From Deltaproteobacteria bacterium (lineage in GTDB: Bacteria > Desulfobacterota > Syntrophia > Syntrophales > Smithellaceae), in NCBI GenBank assembly GCA_009668925.1, contig SBEK01000004.1, forward strand, positions 1 through 56,233: 56,233 nt of DNA, in the 5' to 3' direction. Position numbers and translations under genes: made by a program. The notes beneath the pieces are model-generated. The model ran no database searches and was not told the DNA's origin. It saw nothing but the letters and a program-made list of their open reading frames with translations. Of the stretch, positions 35,401-44,900 are shown piece by piece. Positions within the stretch are counted from its first letter, which is position 1. Each line of letters opens with the position of its first letter.

Positions 35401-36392
35401 TGGCTCCGCTCGAGGACACGATCGTCGCTCTGAGGCCGGTTTCGCCGAAGACGCCTTTCGCCATTCCCAACAGCATCCGTCCGCTGAACCCGGCCACGCC
35501 GATCGGTTCGGAAGAAGGCTTCTCGCAAATTGACATAACCGACGGAGGAAATCTCGTGCCGCTGCAGCAGAACGTGATGCGGAATTTCGGTCACGAGTAC
35601 ACATGGCACTGCCACATTCTCAGTCATGAAGAAAATGACATGATGCGGCCCATCATATTTAACACGGGCGCCCAGAAGGAAATCCTCTGGAGAAACCCCT
35701 CGACCGGTCAGAACGTCTCCTGGGATATGGACGGCGTGACACGACTGCGGATAAACGCCCTTTCGTCTCAAGGTGGAAATTGGACGATTGCGGGCACAGG
35801 CGACTTTAACACTGACGGTAACCGAGACCTTCTGTGGAGAAACCAAACGACTGGCCAGAATGCGGTATGGATGATGAACGGCTCGGTCAGAACCAGCGTC
35901 GTCAGCCTTCCATCTCAGGGCGGAACATGGGTCATCGCGGGTACGGGTGACTTCAATATGGATGGTAAAGTCGACATCCTCTGGAGAAATCCGGCAACGG
36001 GTCAAAATGTTGTATGGATGATGAACGGCACAACACGAACAGCCATTGTGAATCTCACATCTCAAGGCGGAGTTTGGGAAATTGCCGGTGTTTGCGACTT
36101 TAACAATGACGGGAAACCCGATATTCTCTGGAGAAATCCTTCGACGGGTCAGAATCTTGTCTGGTACATGAATGGGACAACCTTAGGCAGCTTTGCATTC
36201 CTTCCCTCACTCGCCGGAGCGAACTGGACGATTGTGGGTGCCGGCGACTTCAACAGCGACGTCTATCCGGACATCCTCTGGAGGAATACGACGACGGGCG
36301 TCAATACGGTCTGGTATATGAATGGCACAACCCAGATCGGCACGGCCTCCGTCACGTCGGTCGCTGCTCCCTGGCAGGTCGTTGGATTCTAA
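32478..36392 (+). CDS. Secreted multicopper oxidase with C-terminal FG-GAP-like repeats
   Basis: 1304 residues. Signal peptide ([28 protein letters not shown]). Copper motifs in order: HLHGG (H234/H236), FYHDHAWG (H320/H322), HPIHFHLF (about 937) and [14 protein letters not shown] (about 1042, type 1 Cys). Between the second and third cupredoxin domains lies a Gly-rich insertion (about 551-631) with two GxGYxxxPxVT repeats. After residue 1067 come five repeats of about 50 residues ([11 protein letters not shown]...VWMMNGT...GDFNxDGKxD) like FG-GAP/VCBS propeller blades with calcium-type DxNxDG loops. Likely extracellular, perhaps a type II secretion substrate; the substrate could be a metal ion or phenolic. 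Start 32478 set by AAGGAGGAGG; an ATG at 32442 precedes it. Confidence 0.92.
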   Translation: MQKSKSFIVTVFILSLFTLFWQAPSASAQVVLQVDNDPNSPGFGYYIPDYFTTPNWANSPPLAKFADALPGICGAAAGPAANALGQCIPIAVPDTLTYPGSDYYEIELVQYREQMHGGLPPISNPADKIASTSGGTKLRGYRQVNHPGGPQQPHYLGPLIIASKYDLALPAGVGGNGKPVRIKFTNSIPNESHFLPLDKTIMGSGGYTINYNPETKVMGGTVSGLFSESRGSLHLHGGRTPWISDGTAHQWTAPAGVTGYPKGVSVGYVPDMWYDASGNDIAACRLQTSCNTAGATNNPGPGKLTYYYTNQQSSRLLFYHDHAWGITRLNVYAGEAAGYLITDATEEAAITAGTIPNACGAGAAACEYRYGIPLIIQDKTFVNATLGNPAAYTMATDPTWAWGSNPAQPITTNPQTGDLWWPHVYMPAQNPFNPDLSGVNAFGRWHYGPWFFPSTPICGSIVGGEVAVKPFCIDFGPVPNPYANGTTQPPEMPGTPNPSWGAEAFLDTMMVNGTAYPTVTLGPQEYRFRILNASHDRFINLQLYIASPIVSAITVTNPGAGYLTPPAVTITGGNGTGATATAIIDGTGAVIGIQLDTVGSGYTVAPTVTLSAPPAGGTQATATATVYTALTEVGMVPAALTPGFPATWPKDGREGGVPDPAKRGPAFVQIGTEGGFLPKPSVLPTQPIQWNLDPTMFNVGNVLQQRDGGGTLILGPAERADVIVDFTTFAGQTLILYNDAPTAFPALDPHYDYYTGAPDRTDIGANFAIPPGVGPNIRTVMQIVVTGAPGTPVPDAYNATRFSNLQTAFAGPTGVFQQSQEPIVVGQTAYNTTYATTFPATWPNWGISRISDGAISFQKVDGTIMSNFVMKAKAIHDEMGATFDDYGRMSAKLGLEMPFTNAAIANFILQNFVDPATEIVEPNQIQIWRITHNGVDTHPIHFHLFDVQVLNRVGWDGFIRLPDDNELGWKDTVRMAPLEDTIVALRPVSPKTPFAIPNSIRPLNPATPIGSEEGFSQIDITDGGNLVPLQQNVMRNFGHEYTWHCHILSHEENDMMRPIIFNTGAQKEILWRNPSTGQNVSWDMDGVTRLRINALSSQGGNWTIAGTGDFNTDGNRDLLWRNQTTGQNAVWMMNGSVRTSVVSLPSQGGTWVIAGTGDFNMDGKVDILWRNPATGQNVVWMMNGTTRTAIVNLTSQGGVWEIAGVCDFNNDGKPDILWRNPSTGQNLVWYMNGTTLGSFAFLPSLAGANWTIVGAGDFNSDVYPDILWRNTTTGVNTVWYMNGTTQIGTASVTSVAAPWQVVGF

Positions 36393-36413
36393 CGAGGTCA
36401 TAACTTAAAACAA

Positions 36414-36456
36414 GCTGCCGGGGTCGGTCCCTGAACAGGGAGTTGACCCCGGCAGC
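36414..36456. terminator. Hairpin after the multicopper oxidase
   Basis: Perfect 12-bp stem (GCTGCCGGGGTC with GACCCCGGCAGC) with an inner CCCTG/CAGGG stem. Little T-tract on the plus strand; on the minus strand it is followed by CTTGTTTTAAG. Confidence 0.6.
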
Positions 36457-36534
36457 CTTAGCAAAACGGACGAAGGCGCGGCTGCGGGACGAACGGTAAT
36501 TCTCTGCAGCCGGATGCGAAATAAGAGGGTTGAT

Positions 36535-36573
36535 CGGCGGACATGGGGATTCCATGTCCGCCGTTTTTATTAT
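36535..36573 (+). terminator. Strong rho-independent terminator
   Basis: Perfect 12-bp stem CGGCGGACATGG (36535-36546) with CCATGTCCGCCG (36552-36563), then TTTTTATTAT. Ends transcription from the multicopper oxidase. Confidence 0.85.
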
Positions 36574-36653
36574 CCATCCAGTGTCGTTGTGAAGCGACGC
36601 TCCGGCGCTGCTGTGCCACCCAAAGCGGTAGTGGCAATCTTTAGCCCCTTTGA

Positions 36654-36747
36654 GTCATTGCGAGGCGAGCCTTGCGAGCCGTGGCAATCCCAGACACTTG
36701 ACTACTCATGAGATTGCCACGTCGGCCGAGGGCCTCCTCGCAATGAC
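36654..36747. repeat. Dispersed inverted repeat (REP/MITE-like)
   Basis: Left arm GTCATTGCGAGGCGAGCC... and right arm ...GGCCTCCTCGCAATGAC are inverted copies, with an inner pair GTGGCAATC/GATTGCCAC. The same type of element is scattered in many environmental bacterial genomes. It lies in a 624-base gene-free gap (36393-37016). Confidence 0.7.
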
Positions 36748-36919
36748 AGTAGAAATTCCGTTCTTCGGATTAGAGCGGCTCGTTAATGAAAGCCATGGAT
36801 GGCCACCCCGGTCTTCGCCGGGGCAGGCTGTGCCTAAGAGGCGTCTCCAACGACTATTCTGCATTGCTCTATAGTTTCAAAGCAAAGAAGAGGCAGGAAT
36901 CTGCGACCGGAATGTCGAA

Positions 36920-36960
36920 CCCCCGGATCCGCGAGCGATGCGCCGCGGATCCGAGGGGGG
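36920..36960. repeat. Inverted repeat with paired GGATCCGC arms
   Basis: CCCCCGGATCCGC (36920-36932) faces GCGGATCCGAGGGGGG (36945-36960), pairing with one extra base. It lies just beyond the end of the minus-strand metal island, but no T-tract follows. Confidence 0.45.
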
Positions 36961-37016
36961 TGTGAAGTGAGATGATGGGATTGTAAAAGATAATGCAGGA
37001 ATAAAATCGCTGCAGT

Positions 37017-37451
37017 TTAATTCTTCTTCCCGTATTCTTCCCTGTCGATCTTTATCCAGGCCTTGCAGCGGGGGGATACTTCCTTTTCCTTTTCGCGGAT
37101 GCATTTGGCATAGCCTCCCGGCTGGAGATCGGCATCCTTGCAGAATTTATTAATGTCTTCTTTGCAGTCGATCAGAAATCTTTTTCTTCCCCTGGCGATT
37201 TCCCTTCTTTCCCCCTTCAGGCCTTCCATCTTTACCTCATGATCCCGGCAGGGCTTGGATAGCTCGTTTTCATGCTCTTCCAGACATCTCAAAATACCGT
37301 TGTTGGCCGGATTGACGTCTTTACAAAACTTCATGATGTCCGGGCCGCAGGGGTTGCTGTTGGCCGCATACAGGGGGGAACCGAAGGTTCCGGCGAGGCA
37401 CAAAATACCCGCCACTGTCGCGCTCATGCAGATTGTCTTTATGGATTTCAT
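37017..37451 (-). CDS. Secreted cysteine-rich repeat protein (PF00839-like)
   Basis: 144 residues: signal peptide (MKSIKTICMSATVAGILCLAGTFGSPLYA) then two copies of a cysteine-rich repeat, CGPDIMKFCKDVNPANNGILRCLEEHENELSKPCR and a second starting CKEDINKFCKDADLQPGG, with four cysteines each. This repeat is best known from the eukaryotic Golgi protein GLG1 and occurs in some proteobacteria. Function unknown; a periplasmic location beside metal-handling genes suggests metal or redox binding. Start ATG 37451 has AAAGGAGG upstream. It follows the NosL/ABC unit by 101 bases. Confidence 0.85.
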   Translation of the reverse strand: MKSIKTICMSATVAGILCLAGTFGSPLYAANSNPCGPDIMKFCKDVNPANNGILRCLEEHENELSKPCRDHEVKMEGLKGERREIARGRKRFLIDCKEDINKFCKDADLQPGGYAKCIREKEKEVSPRCKAWIKIDREEYGKKN

Positions 37452-37552
37452 ATTGTCCTCCTTTTGATGGGTTGATGAATATTTAATCTCCGGTGTCATC
37501 CCGTTTCTCATCCGCGCGCCTGGGCGCCCCGTCCGGAAAAGCCCGCCGGCCG

Positions 37553-38551
37553 TCACACCTCCATGATGAGGCCGGACGTGGCGAGGATGTAAACGACGAT
37601 CCCGATGAAGATGGAAAAAAGGATCAGGGCGGTTATCGTCAAATTTTTTTGCAGACGCGGGATGATCGCTTTCAGGCTTTCGATATGCCGGAAGGGCGCC
37701 AGGACGCCCGTGCCGATCCCGCAAATGACGCCGGCAAAAAGAGCGACGTAGATCGGATATCCGATATACTGGTATTCGCTGTGCAGGATGCAGAACGGAC
37801 AGTGATGCGCAGGCAGTTCGTACACATAAATGGACACGAAAGAGACGATCCCCGCTGCGGCGAAGAGAAAGAAGATGCCGCTGGCTATCGCGAAGAAGTA
37901 AATTCCCTTCCCCCGCCAAAGGCTTAAGATGCCGCTTCCCGCCGTAAGGATAAAGGCTGCAAAAAGGGCGATCTTCGACGGCCCTTCCGGAAGCGCCGCC
38001 AGTCTGCCGCCCAGGCCGGCGTTGCCGGTGCTGAAGAGCGATCCGCAGCAGGAGGTGATGATGTCCGGGTGCAGCGCGAAGAAGTACTTGGCCTGCAGCA
38101 CGGCTTCGGCGGCGAGAAAAGGCGTCAGAAGGACCAGGAAAAAATATTTTTTCCGGATCAGGGGATAATTGTAAGCCCGGTTGTCGGCGTAGTTCAGAAT
38201 GAGCCACAGTCCGGCCAGGATGAAGTTAAATGCTTTGAGCAGCAGGGCCGGATATCCCCAGCGGTTCAGGTTAAACGAGCCCGCGGCGCACATGGCGCCC
38301 GTAAACAGGGAACGAATTTCATCGGCGGTGAAGACAAACAAAAAAAGGGAGACGAGCTGAAAGCCGAACAGGTAGGCCAGCAGGGTTGATATCAGGTAGG
38401 TTCGACGCTCCAGCAGGAGCTGCTTTTCGCTGCCGCTTTGGATGTCCCAGTGCCTGAGGATCTGCACGCCGAAGAACGAAGAATAAACCGCCATCGTGAC
38501 AATCAGGAAAGAGGCGATAAGCAACGCGAGAATGGCGGGATGAAAAATCAT
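37553..38551 (-). CDS. Polytopic membrane protein with conserved-looking cysteines, ABC-linked
   Basis: 332 residues, about eight to nine membrane helices, no recognised family. Cysteine/histidine features are DIITSCCGSLFS, near the middle, and YELPAHHCPFCILHSEYQYIGYP, which resembles a DsbB/VKOR-like or metal-binding loop between helices. Its ATG overlaps the stop of the upstream ABC ATPase gene (ATGA at 38548-38551), so it is probably part of the same complex or pathway. Could be a copper or thiol carrier; this is inference. Confidence 0.8.
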   Translation of the reverse strand: MIFHPAILALLIASFLIVTMAVYSSFFGVQILRHWDIQSGSEKQLLLERRTYLISTLLAYLFGFQLVSLFLFVFTADEIRSLFTGAMCAAGSFNLNRWGYPALLLKAFNFILAGLWLILNYADNRAYNYPLIRKKYFFLVLLTPFLAAEAVLQAKYFFALHPDIITSCCGSLFSTGNAGLGGRLAALPEGPSKIALFAAFILTAGSGILSLWRGKGIYFFAIASGIFFLFAAAGIVSFVSIYVYELPAHHCPFCILHSEYQYIGYPIYVALFAGVICGIGTGVLAPFRHIESLKAIIPRLQKNLTITALILFSIFIGIVVYILATSGLIMEV

Positions 38552-39234
38552 ACGGCCGCGGCCTCTTCGATGCGCCCATCGCGCATGGCTATGATCGTGT
38601 TGATGACGGACGACTTATAGACCAGCGGATCATGGCTGGCGATGATGATCGTCTTTTTCTTTTCGCTTTTCAGTCCGGCCATGATGTCCATGAATTCGAC
38701 GGACAACTTGGAGTCCAGGTTGGCCGTAGGTTCATCGGCGATAATGATGGACGGATTGTTGATCAGGGCGCGGCAGATGGCGACGCGCTGCGCCTCGCCG
38801 CCCGAAAGCCACTGCGCCCGGGCTTTTGCCTTGGGGGCGATCTTGAACGCTTCGAGCAACGCCAGGGCTCTTTGCTGCAGGTGCGCATGCTTCTCGCCCG
38901 CGGGATAGGCGGGCAGCATGACATTTTCCAGGACCGTGAGTCCGGCGATCAGATTCGATTTCTGAAAAATGAAGCCGAAGGTATGCTGCCGGATCTCGGT
39001 CAGGAACCGCTCCGGGAGGCTGGTGATTTCGCGGTCATTGAGGCGGATGCGGCCGGCCGTGGGACGCGCCAGACAGCCAATCATGGACAGGAGCGTCGTT
39101 TTCCCCGAACCGCTGGGGCCGGTGAGGGCCGTTGCCCGGTTGAGATCGATGAGGGCGCTTTCATTATAAACGGCGACGCACTCGTTCGGTTTTCCTTCGT
39201 TAAAAACTTTTCTGACTGAGTCCAGTTGAATCAT
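38548..39234 (-). CDS. ABC transporter ATPase (MacB/LolD type)
   Basis: 228-residue ATPase of the MacB/LolD/FtsE class: Walker A GPSGSGKT, Q-loop FGFIFQKSNL, signature LSGGEAQR, Walker B IIIADEPTANLD, switch His in IIASHDP. Works with the FtsX-type permease encoded directly upstream. ATG 39234 has GAGG eight bases upstream; GTG 39240 (two more residues) is an alternative that overlaps the permease stop. Such mechanotransmission ABC systems act in the envelope rather than as ordinary importers. Confidence 0.93.
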   Translation of the reverse strand: MIQLDSVRKVFNEGKPNECVAVYNESALIDLNRATALTGPSGSGKTTLLSMIGCLARPTAGRIRLNDREITSLPERFLTEIRQHTFGFIFQKSNLIAGLTVLENVMLPAYPAGEKHAHLQQRALALLEAFKIAPKAKARAQWLSGGEAQRVAICRALINNPSIIIADEPTANLDSKLSVEFMDIMAGLKSEKKKTIIIASHDPLVYKSSVINTIIAMRDGRIEEAAAV

Positions 39235-39239
39235 GCCCA

Positions 39240-40373
39240 CTACCTCATCATCGCATCCGGATCCACTGTCGCGGCGCGCCAGGCGGGGACGATGGTCATC
39301 ACTGTATAAGGAACAACTGTTAGAAAAAAGACAACCGTAAGCTCAAACGGATCGATGTCCGGCGTCAGGGTGAAGCGCGGATAGAGAACGGACCATCCCT
39401 TTAAAGCCGATTCAAAAATGAACGCCGAGGCAAAGTAGACATGGGCGTAGGCGAGAAGAATGCCGACGGCGAACGCGGTAAACGAGATGACGATTCCTTC
39501 CCAGAACTTCATCAAAAGAACGTCGCTGGTCTCCCAACCGATCGCTTTCAAAATGCCGATTTCCCTTTTTTCCTCGGGCCCGAGCCCGGAGGCCTTGTCC
39601 CAGGCCAGGATCAAAAAGGCCAGAAGCGATCCCGTGAGAATGACGATCATCATGCCGCTGCGCCAGTCGAAGGCGGCCTCGTAGGTCCGGAGGATCTCGT
39701 CTTTCAGAATCTGGCGCGTTTCGGGAAACATCCGGGCCACCTTCAGCGCGGCCGTCGACTGCTCCTTCGGATTTTTCACCCGCACGGCGATGTCGGTCGC
39801 CATGCCTTCGGGCATGCCGAACAGATTCCGGAAATCTCCCTCGGACATCAGGACCAGATCGGCGGAAACCAACTCGGAGTCGGCAGAGAGCGTATCCGCG
39901 ATGGTCGGAGAAAGCAGCGCTCCCGTCGATGTACGAAACTCCATCGAGTCCCCTTTCCAGACCTGGAGAATCCTCGAAACGCCCGCGCCTACGACCACCT
40001 GGCCGGCGGCGATCTTCCGCTCGGCGGGGACCATCACCGTATAGTTGGCGCCGACAATCGCGTCGTAGTAATACCCCCAGAGCCGGGGCGAAGCATGGGT
40101 GATTCCCGTAATCTTCCCGATCTTCTCGGCATGGGCTACCGGAATCACGTCATGACGCCCGCCCATCATCCGCTGCACGATGAGCTCCGGGGCGTCCTGC
40201 AAACTATAAGCGGCTTCCTTCTTGAGGGAATGGGTGAACAGGATCACCGAGGCCAGAAGAAAGACCACCGCTGTATAGGCGGCGATCAGAATGACGTTCT
40301 TGCCTTTCCTCCGCCACAGGGAGGACAGGGTGAAATCCGTGATGTGGCGCTGTCTCTCGATCCATTTATTCAT
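39240..40373 (-). CDS. ABC transporter permease (FtsX/MacB type)
   Basis: 377 residues with the MacB layout: N-terminal membrane helix (VILIAAYTAVVFLLASVILF), a large periplasmic domain, and three C-terminal helices with the FtsX core around EEKREIGILKAIGWETSDVLLMKFWEGI. Starts inside the upstream small gene (8-base overlap). Together with the ATPase it forms a periplasm-facing ABC machine; proximity to NosL suggests copper-site maturation, as in the NosDFY-NosL group. Confidence 0.92.
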   Translation of the reverse strand: MNKWIERQRHITDFTLSSLWRRKGKNVILIAAYTAVVFLLASVILFTHSLKKEAAYSLQDAPELIVQRMMGGRHDVIPVAHAEKIGKITGITHASPRLWGYYYDAIVGANYTVMVPAERKIAAGQVVVGAGVSRILQVWKGDSMEFRTSTGALLSPTIADTLSADSELVSADLVLMSEGDFRNLFGMPEGMATDIAVRVKNPKEQSTAALKVARMFPETRQILKDEILRTYEAAFDWRSGMMIVILTGSLLAFLILAWDKASGLGPEEKREIGILKAIGWETSDVLLMKFWEGIVISFTAFAVGILLAYAHVYFASAFIFESALKGWSVLYPRFTLTPDIDPFELTVVFFLTVVPYTVMTIVPAWRAATVDPDAMMR

Positions 40374-40674
40374 GGGGCCCCCTCATGACGGTCAGGGGAG
40401 GCTGATGGAGCGACCCCGACGGAAAATGCTCCAGCGCCAGCGGTGAATCCTGAAAGGCCGTGTGACGATCCGCCTGCGACCAGTGCCTTGTGTAGCTGGC
40501 CTCGGTAAAAAGGCACAGATCCGTGAGCGGCAATTCGGCGAGCAGGGCCCGCCGTGCGGCAAAGGTTTCCGCGGAGCGATGTTCGCTGTATCCGGCGTGC
40601 AGGATCATCACGGCCAGGAGGACGAACACAACCGCCAGAAAGGAAAAAAACCAGTTGGATTTCCTCGGGATCAT
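40366..40674 (-). CDS. Small single-pass membrane protein in the NosL/ABC unit
   Basis: 102 residues; one N-terminal helix (NWFFSFLAVVFVLLAVMILHAGY) and a periplasmic tail with several histidines (TRHWSQADRHTAF, ALEHF, SLHQPP) and one cysteine (LCLF). Not recognised. It overlaps nosL (ATGA) and the permease gene, so it belongs to the operon. The histidine content would fit a metal-site role, but this is inference. Confidence 0.72.
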   Translation of the reverse strand: MIPRKSNWFFSFLAVVFVLLAVMILHAGYSEHRSAETFAARRALLAELPLTDLCLFTEASYTRHWSQADRHTAFQDSPLALEHFPSGSLHQPPLTVMRGPHE

Positions 40675-41159
40675 GGGTCCAGCTCCTTAAGTATAGCGGG
40701 CGTGATCTGGGGAAGTGTGAGCATTTTCTTGCCCAGGTGGTCCTCCATGAATTCTTTGGCCTTGGCCTGGCTTTCATGCGGGATCAATTCATGGCCCATG
40801 GGGCCGAGCACGTCGCTGCCGGTCACGTAATAGGCAGTAAGGGCGTCGATCATGCGCATGGTGTAGTAGTCCGTCACCGCCATCGTGCGGATGTCCGAGC
40901 GTTTCTTTCCGGGAAGATAGCGGGACATATCCAGGTAGCATTTCATCATGTCCTTCACGCCGTCAAAGGCCGCATGGGATCCGTCTTTGAAGGTCATGTA
41001 AGCGATGAAATCCGTATATTTCGCGACAAACATTCCGCAGACCGGACATTTGTCCGTGGATTTGATCTTAAAATGGCTGATGGTCTCGGCGCCGGCCGCC
41101 GAAACCATCAACAAGACGGCCAGCAGGCCAATGGGCAGTCTTTTGTAATATTTTTTCAT
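40671..41159 (-). CDS. nosL: NosL-family copper-binding protein
   Basis: 162 residues with an N-terminal signal/anchor (LPIGLLAVLLMVSAAGAE) and the NosL core: KCPVCGMFVAKYTDFIAYMTFKDGSHAAFDGVKDMMKCYLD. CxxCGM followed by Met/Asp/His residues is the Cu(I)-binding signature known from NosL, the copper chaperone for nitrous oxide reductase. No lipobox cysteine follows the signal, unlike classical NosL. No nosZ is visible, so it probably serves another copper system. It heads a five-gene overlapping unit (nosL, small protein, permease, ATPase, membrane protein). Confidence 0.9.
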   Translation of the reverse strand: MKKYYKRLPIGLLAVLLMVSAAGAETISHFKIKSTDKCPVCGMFVAKYTDFIAYMTFKDGSHAAFDGVKDMMKCYLDMSRYLPGKKRSDIRTMAVTDYYTMRMIDALTAYYVTGSDVLGPMGHELIPHESQAKAKEFMEDHLGKKMLTLPQITPAILKELDP

Positions 41160-41252
41160 ATTTGCAACCGTCTCCTGTGTGCATCATGGGGCCAGTGAAG
41201 TGCATCCAGCGCTTCTTTACATTGCTTGTTCGTCTTGCATGAGCATCATACC

Positions 41253-41329
41253 GTAAGTCCGCAGAGAACAAGGGGTTGCAACCCTTTGTTCTGAAGCATT
41301 CTGCCCTGAACGGGCGTCAGCGGATTTAC
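41253..41329. repeat. Nested inverted repeats between the two NosL-type genes
   Basis: Outer arms GTAAGTCCGC (41253-41262) and GCGGATTTAC (41320-41329); inner hairpin AGAACAAGGG/CCCTTTGTTCT (41265-41292) plus GCCC-TGAA-CGGGC. No T-tract, so it may be an operator or processed RNA rather than a terminator. Confidence 0.45.
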
Positions 41330-41355
41330 GACGCGCCGCACCGGCTTAACACGGA

Positions 41356-41883
41356 TCAATGCGCTTTCTGCATCCCGCCGGATTGCATCTGCATCCGCTT
41401 CATCTTCCGCTTGTCGCGGATCATCTTGGTGTCGGCGTTCATGTCTTCATAGGCGGCTTTCAGGGCGTCGTCGAAGCTGATCAACGTGCCGCCGTTCGCG
41501 CTCATGAAGGCATCCGCCCCCTCTTTGTTCGCAAACGCCCACTTGGCCCGTTTGGTCATCACGCCCATTTTGGCGCCGCCCAGCACCCAAGATGCCTTTT
41601 CCGCATCGATCAATTCCTTGGTGGCATAATCGCCGACCATGACGGATGTCGGCGTCTTATCGATTTTGAGAGCCAGATCCACCGCGGTGCAGTGCAGGCT
41701 GCAGAAGGCAACCGTCGATCCGTCGTCATACGTGATGAGCATGCGGCTGTGGGCGAATTTCACCCGGTCCATGCCGCAGTAAATGCAGGTTGGATGCGCC
41801 TTGGTGTCGTCATTTGCTAAAAGAAAACTGGCCGCCGTGAAAACAAGACTTACCGCAAACGCTAAAACAAACATTCTTTTCAT
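41356..41883 (-). CDS. Second NosL-like protein with TRASH-type FCSLHC motif
   Basis: 175 residues: signal peptide (MKRMFVLAFAVSLVFTAASFLLA), CIYCGMDRVKFAHSRMLITYDDGSTVAFCSLHC, which couples the NosL CxxCGM site to a second FCSLHC pair, and a Met/Lys-rich tail (KRKMKRMQMQSGGMQKAH). Both parts could bind Cu(I). It follows cusA by 39 bases and is probably the last gene of the cusBA unit. Confidence 0.86.
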   Translation of the reverse strand: MKRMFVLAFAVSLVFTAASFLLANDDTKAHPTCIYCGMDRVKFAHSRMLITYDDGSTVAFCSLHCTAVDLALKIDKTPTSVMVGDYATKELIDAEKASWVLGGAKMGVMTKRAKWAFANKEGADAFMSANGGTLISFDDALKAAYEDMNADTKMIRDKRKMKRMQMQSGGMQKAH

Positions 41884-41922
41884 AGGAACCTCCTCGCAGG
41901 TTATTGTTCCCGCCGATAACGG

Positions 41923-44900
41923 TCATTCCACCTCGGCCGGGAGTTTCTTCTTCAGAACAAAATCCCCTTTCCAGAATTGATAGACGACCGGATAGACCAT
42001 CAATTCCAGAAGAAACGATGTCAGGATGCCGCCGATCAGCGGCGCGGCGATGCGCTTCATGACATCCGCGCCGGCGCCGGCCGACCACATGATCGGCAGA
42101 AGACCGATCATCATGGCCGCCACGGTCATGAATTTCGGCCGCAGGCGCTTGGCCGCGCCGTAGCGGATCACTTCCTGCAAATCGGAAAACGACGCGAGGC
42201 GCCCTTCTTTTTGCGCCCGCTCATAGGCCAGGTCCAGGTACAGAAGCATGAAAACACCGGTGCCGGCATCGACGCCCAGGAGCGCGATGAGACCGACCCA
42301 GACGGCCGTGCTCATGTTGTAGCCCAGGAAATATAGAAACCAGAGGGCGCCGATCGCGGAAAAGGGCACTGCCAGAAGAATGATAAATGTTTTGATGAGC
42401 GATCGTGTATTGAGATAAAGAAGGACCAGGATAAAGAACAACGTAAGCGGAATAATAAAAAGCAGATGATCCTTAATCCGGTTGGTTGCTTCATACTGTC
42501 CGCTCCACAGGAGGGTGAACCCGGCCGGAACCGGGACGTTCTTCCTGAGAATCTCCGACGCCTCTTCAATATAACCGTTTTGATCCCGGTCCCCGATGTC
42601 CACGTACACATAACCGGTCAGAAGCCCGTCTTCATCGCGGATCATCGAAGGCCCTTCGGCGAGGCTGATATCGGCCAGCTGAGACAGGGAGACAGACTTG
42701 CTCCCGTCGGCGACCGGAATCAGAAGCCGGGAGAGCGATCCGAGATCGGAGCGAAAATCCTTCATGTAGCGGACGTTGACCGGATAGCGTTCCCGCCCTT
42801 CAACGGTGCTGGTGACGTTTTCTCCGCCGACGGCGCCGGCGACGATGGTCTGAACCTCTTCCATGCTGAGCCCGTAGCGCTGAATGCTGTCCCGATGCCA
42901 GCGGAAATCGAGGAAGTATCCGCTGCCGGTCTTTTCGGCGAAGACGCCCCGGGTGCCCCGGACTTTGGCCAGGGCGGATTCCACCTTTGCGCCGATTTCC
43001 TCGATCGTATCCAGGTCCGAGCCGGATATTTTGATGCCGACCGGGGTGCGCAATCCGGTGGAGAGCATTTCGATGCGCCCCTTGATCGGCATCGTCCAGG
43101 CATTGGCCAGACCCGGAAATTTGAGCGCTTCATTCATTTCGCGAATCAGGTCGTCCTGCGAAATTCGATCCGGGGTAATCCGCCTCAGCAAGGCCTTGCT
43201 CCATTGGGGCGCCCACGATGAATACCACGTTTCGCGTTCCCGCCACTGGTCTTTCGGCTTCAGGGTGATGAGGGTTTCGAGCATGGACAGGGGCGCGGGA
43301 TCCGTCGCGGTATCCGCGCGGCCGGCCTTGCCCAGCACCCGATCCACTTCGGGGAATTGCTTGATGATGCGGTCCGTAATCTGCAGGAGCTTTCCCGCCT
43401 CCGTGATGGATATGCCCGGGACGGTGGTCGGCATGTAAAGGATGGACCCTTCCTCGAGCGGCGGCATGTATTCGGAGCCCAGCTGCCGGTAGACGGGAAC
43501 GGTGGCCGCAAGCAGAACAAGGGCGCCGGCAATCACCGCCTTCGGGTGGCGAAGGCACGCGTTCAGAACCGGCATGTAAAGCGAGGTGAGGAAACGGCTC
43601 AGGGGATGGTTTTCTTCCTGGCGGATCGGCGCGGAGAAGACGGCGGTGAGCGGGCGGGCCAGCCACCGCGGGCGGAAGCTGAAGATCTGGCGATGCCCCA
43701 AAAGCACGCGCAGCGCCGGATCGAGCGTGATCGCCAGAACCGCGGCGATAATCATCGACAGGTTCTTGGTGTAGGCCAGCGGTTTAAAGAGCTTCCCTTC
43801 CTGCGACGTGAGCGTCAAGACCGGCAGGAAGGCAACGGCGATGACCAGGAGGGCGAAGAAGCTCGGGCCCGCGACCTGCTTGATGGCCGCCACAATGACG
43901 TCGCGGCTGTTTTTCCTGCGCCCCTCTTTTTCCCACTCCTCCAGATTTTTGTGCGTCTGTTCGACGACGACAATCGAGGCGTCCACCAGGGCGCCGATGG
44001 CGATGGCGATGCCGGCCAGCGACATGATGTTGGCCGTGACGCCCATCAGGCGGAAGGGAATAAATGAAATCAAGACGGCGACGGGAATCGTAATGATGGG
44101 AATGACGGCGCTGGGAAAATGCCAGAGAAATAATAAAATGATCAGGACGACCACGAGGATGACTTCCACGATCGTGGATTTCAAATTGTCGATGGCGCGC
44201 CGGATCAGATCGGAGCGGTCATAAATGGACACGACCTTGACGCCCTCGGGCAGCCCGGATTCCAGCTGCTTGATTCTTGTTTTGACCCGCTCGATGACGT
44301 CCAGAGCGTTTTGGCCGTGGCGCATGATGACGATGCCGGAAACCGCTTCTCCCCGGCCGTCCAGGTCGACGATCCCGCGGCGCCAGTCGGGTCCGTGGAC
44401 AACCTGTCCGATATCCTTGATCCGGATGGGCGTGCCGGTATCGGTGGCGGTAAGCACGATGTTTTCAAAATCCTGAAGCGAATTGGCATACCCGCGGCCG
44501 CGGACCATGTATTCCGATCCGCCCAGTTCGATCAGGCGTCCGCCGACTTCTTTGCTTCCGTCCCGAACCGCTTCGATGACCCGCCTGATCGGGATGCCGA
44601 AGTTCTGGAGCCGGTTGGGATTCACATTCACCTGGTATTGTTTGCTGAACCCCCCGACCGGCGCCACTTCCGCGACGCCGGGGACCGATTTCAGCCAGTA
44701 GCGCATATACCAGTCCTGAAGCGTGCGCAGTTCGGCAAGGCTGCGCTTGCCGGTTTCATCGACCAGGACATACTGGTAGACCCAGCCCAGGGCCGTCGCG
44801 TCCGGCCCCAGTTCCGTCCGGACGCCTGGCGGCAGATTCGGTAAAACGGTGGCCAGGTACTCCTGAACGCGGGAGCGCGCCCAGTAGATGTCCGTATCGT

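Noticed and set aside
33837..36065. Long open frame on the minus strand opposite the multicopper oxidase
   Set aside because: It mirrors the codon pattern of the real gene in a GC-rich stretch, has no family marks, no signal peptide and no ribosome-binding site.
36654..36747. CRISPR repeat
   Set aside because: Only one inverted pair, with no regularly spaced direct repeats.
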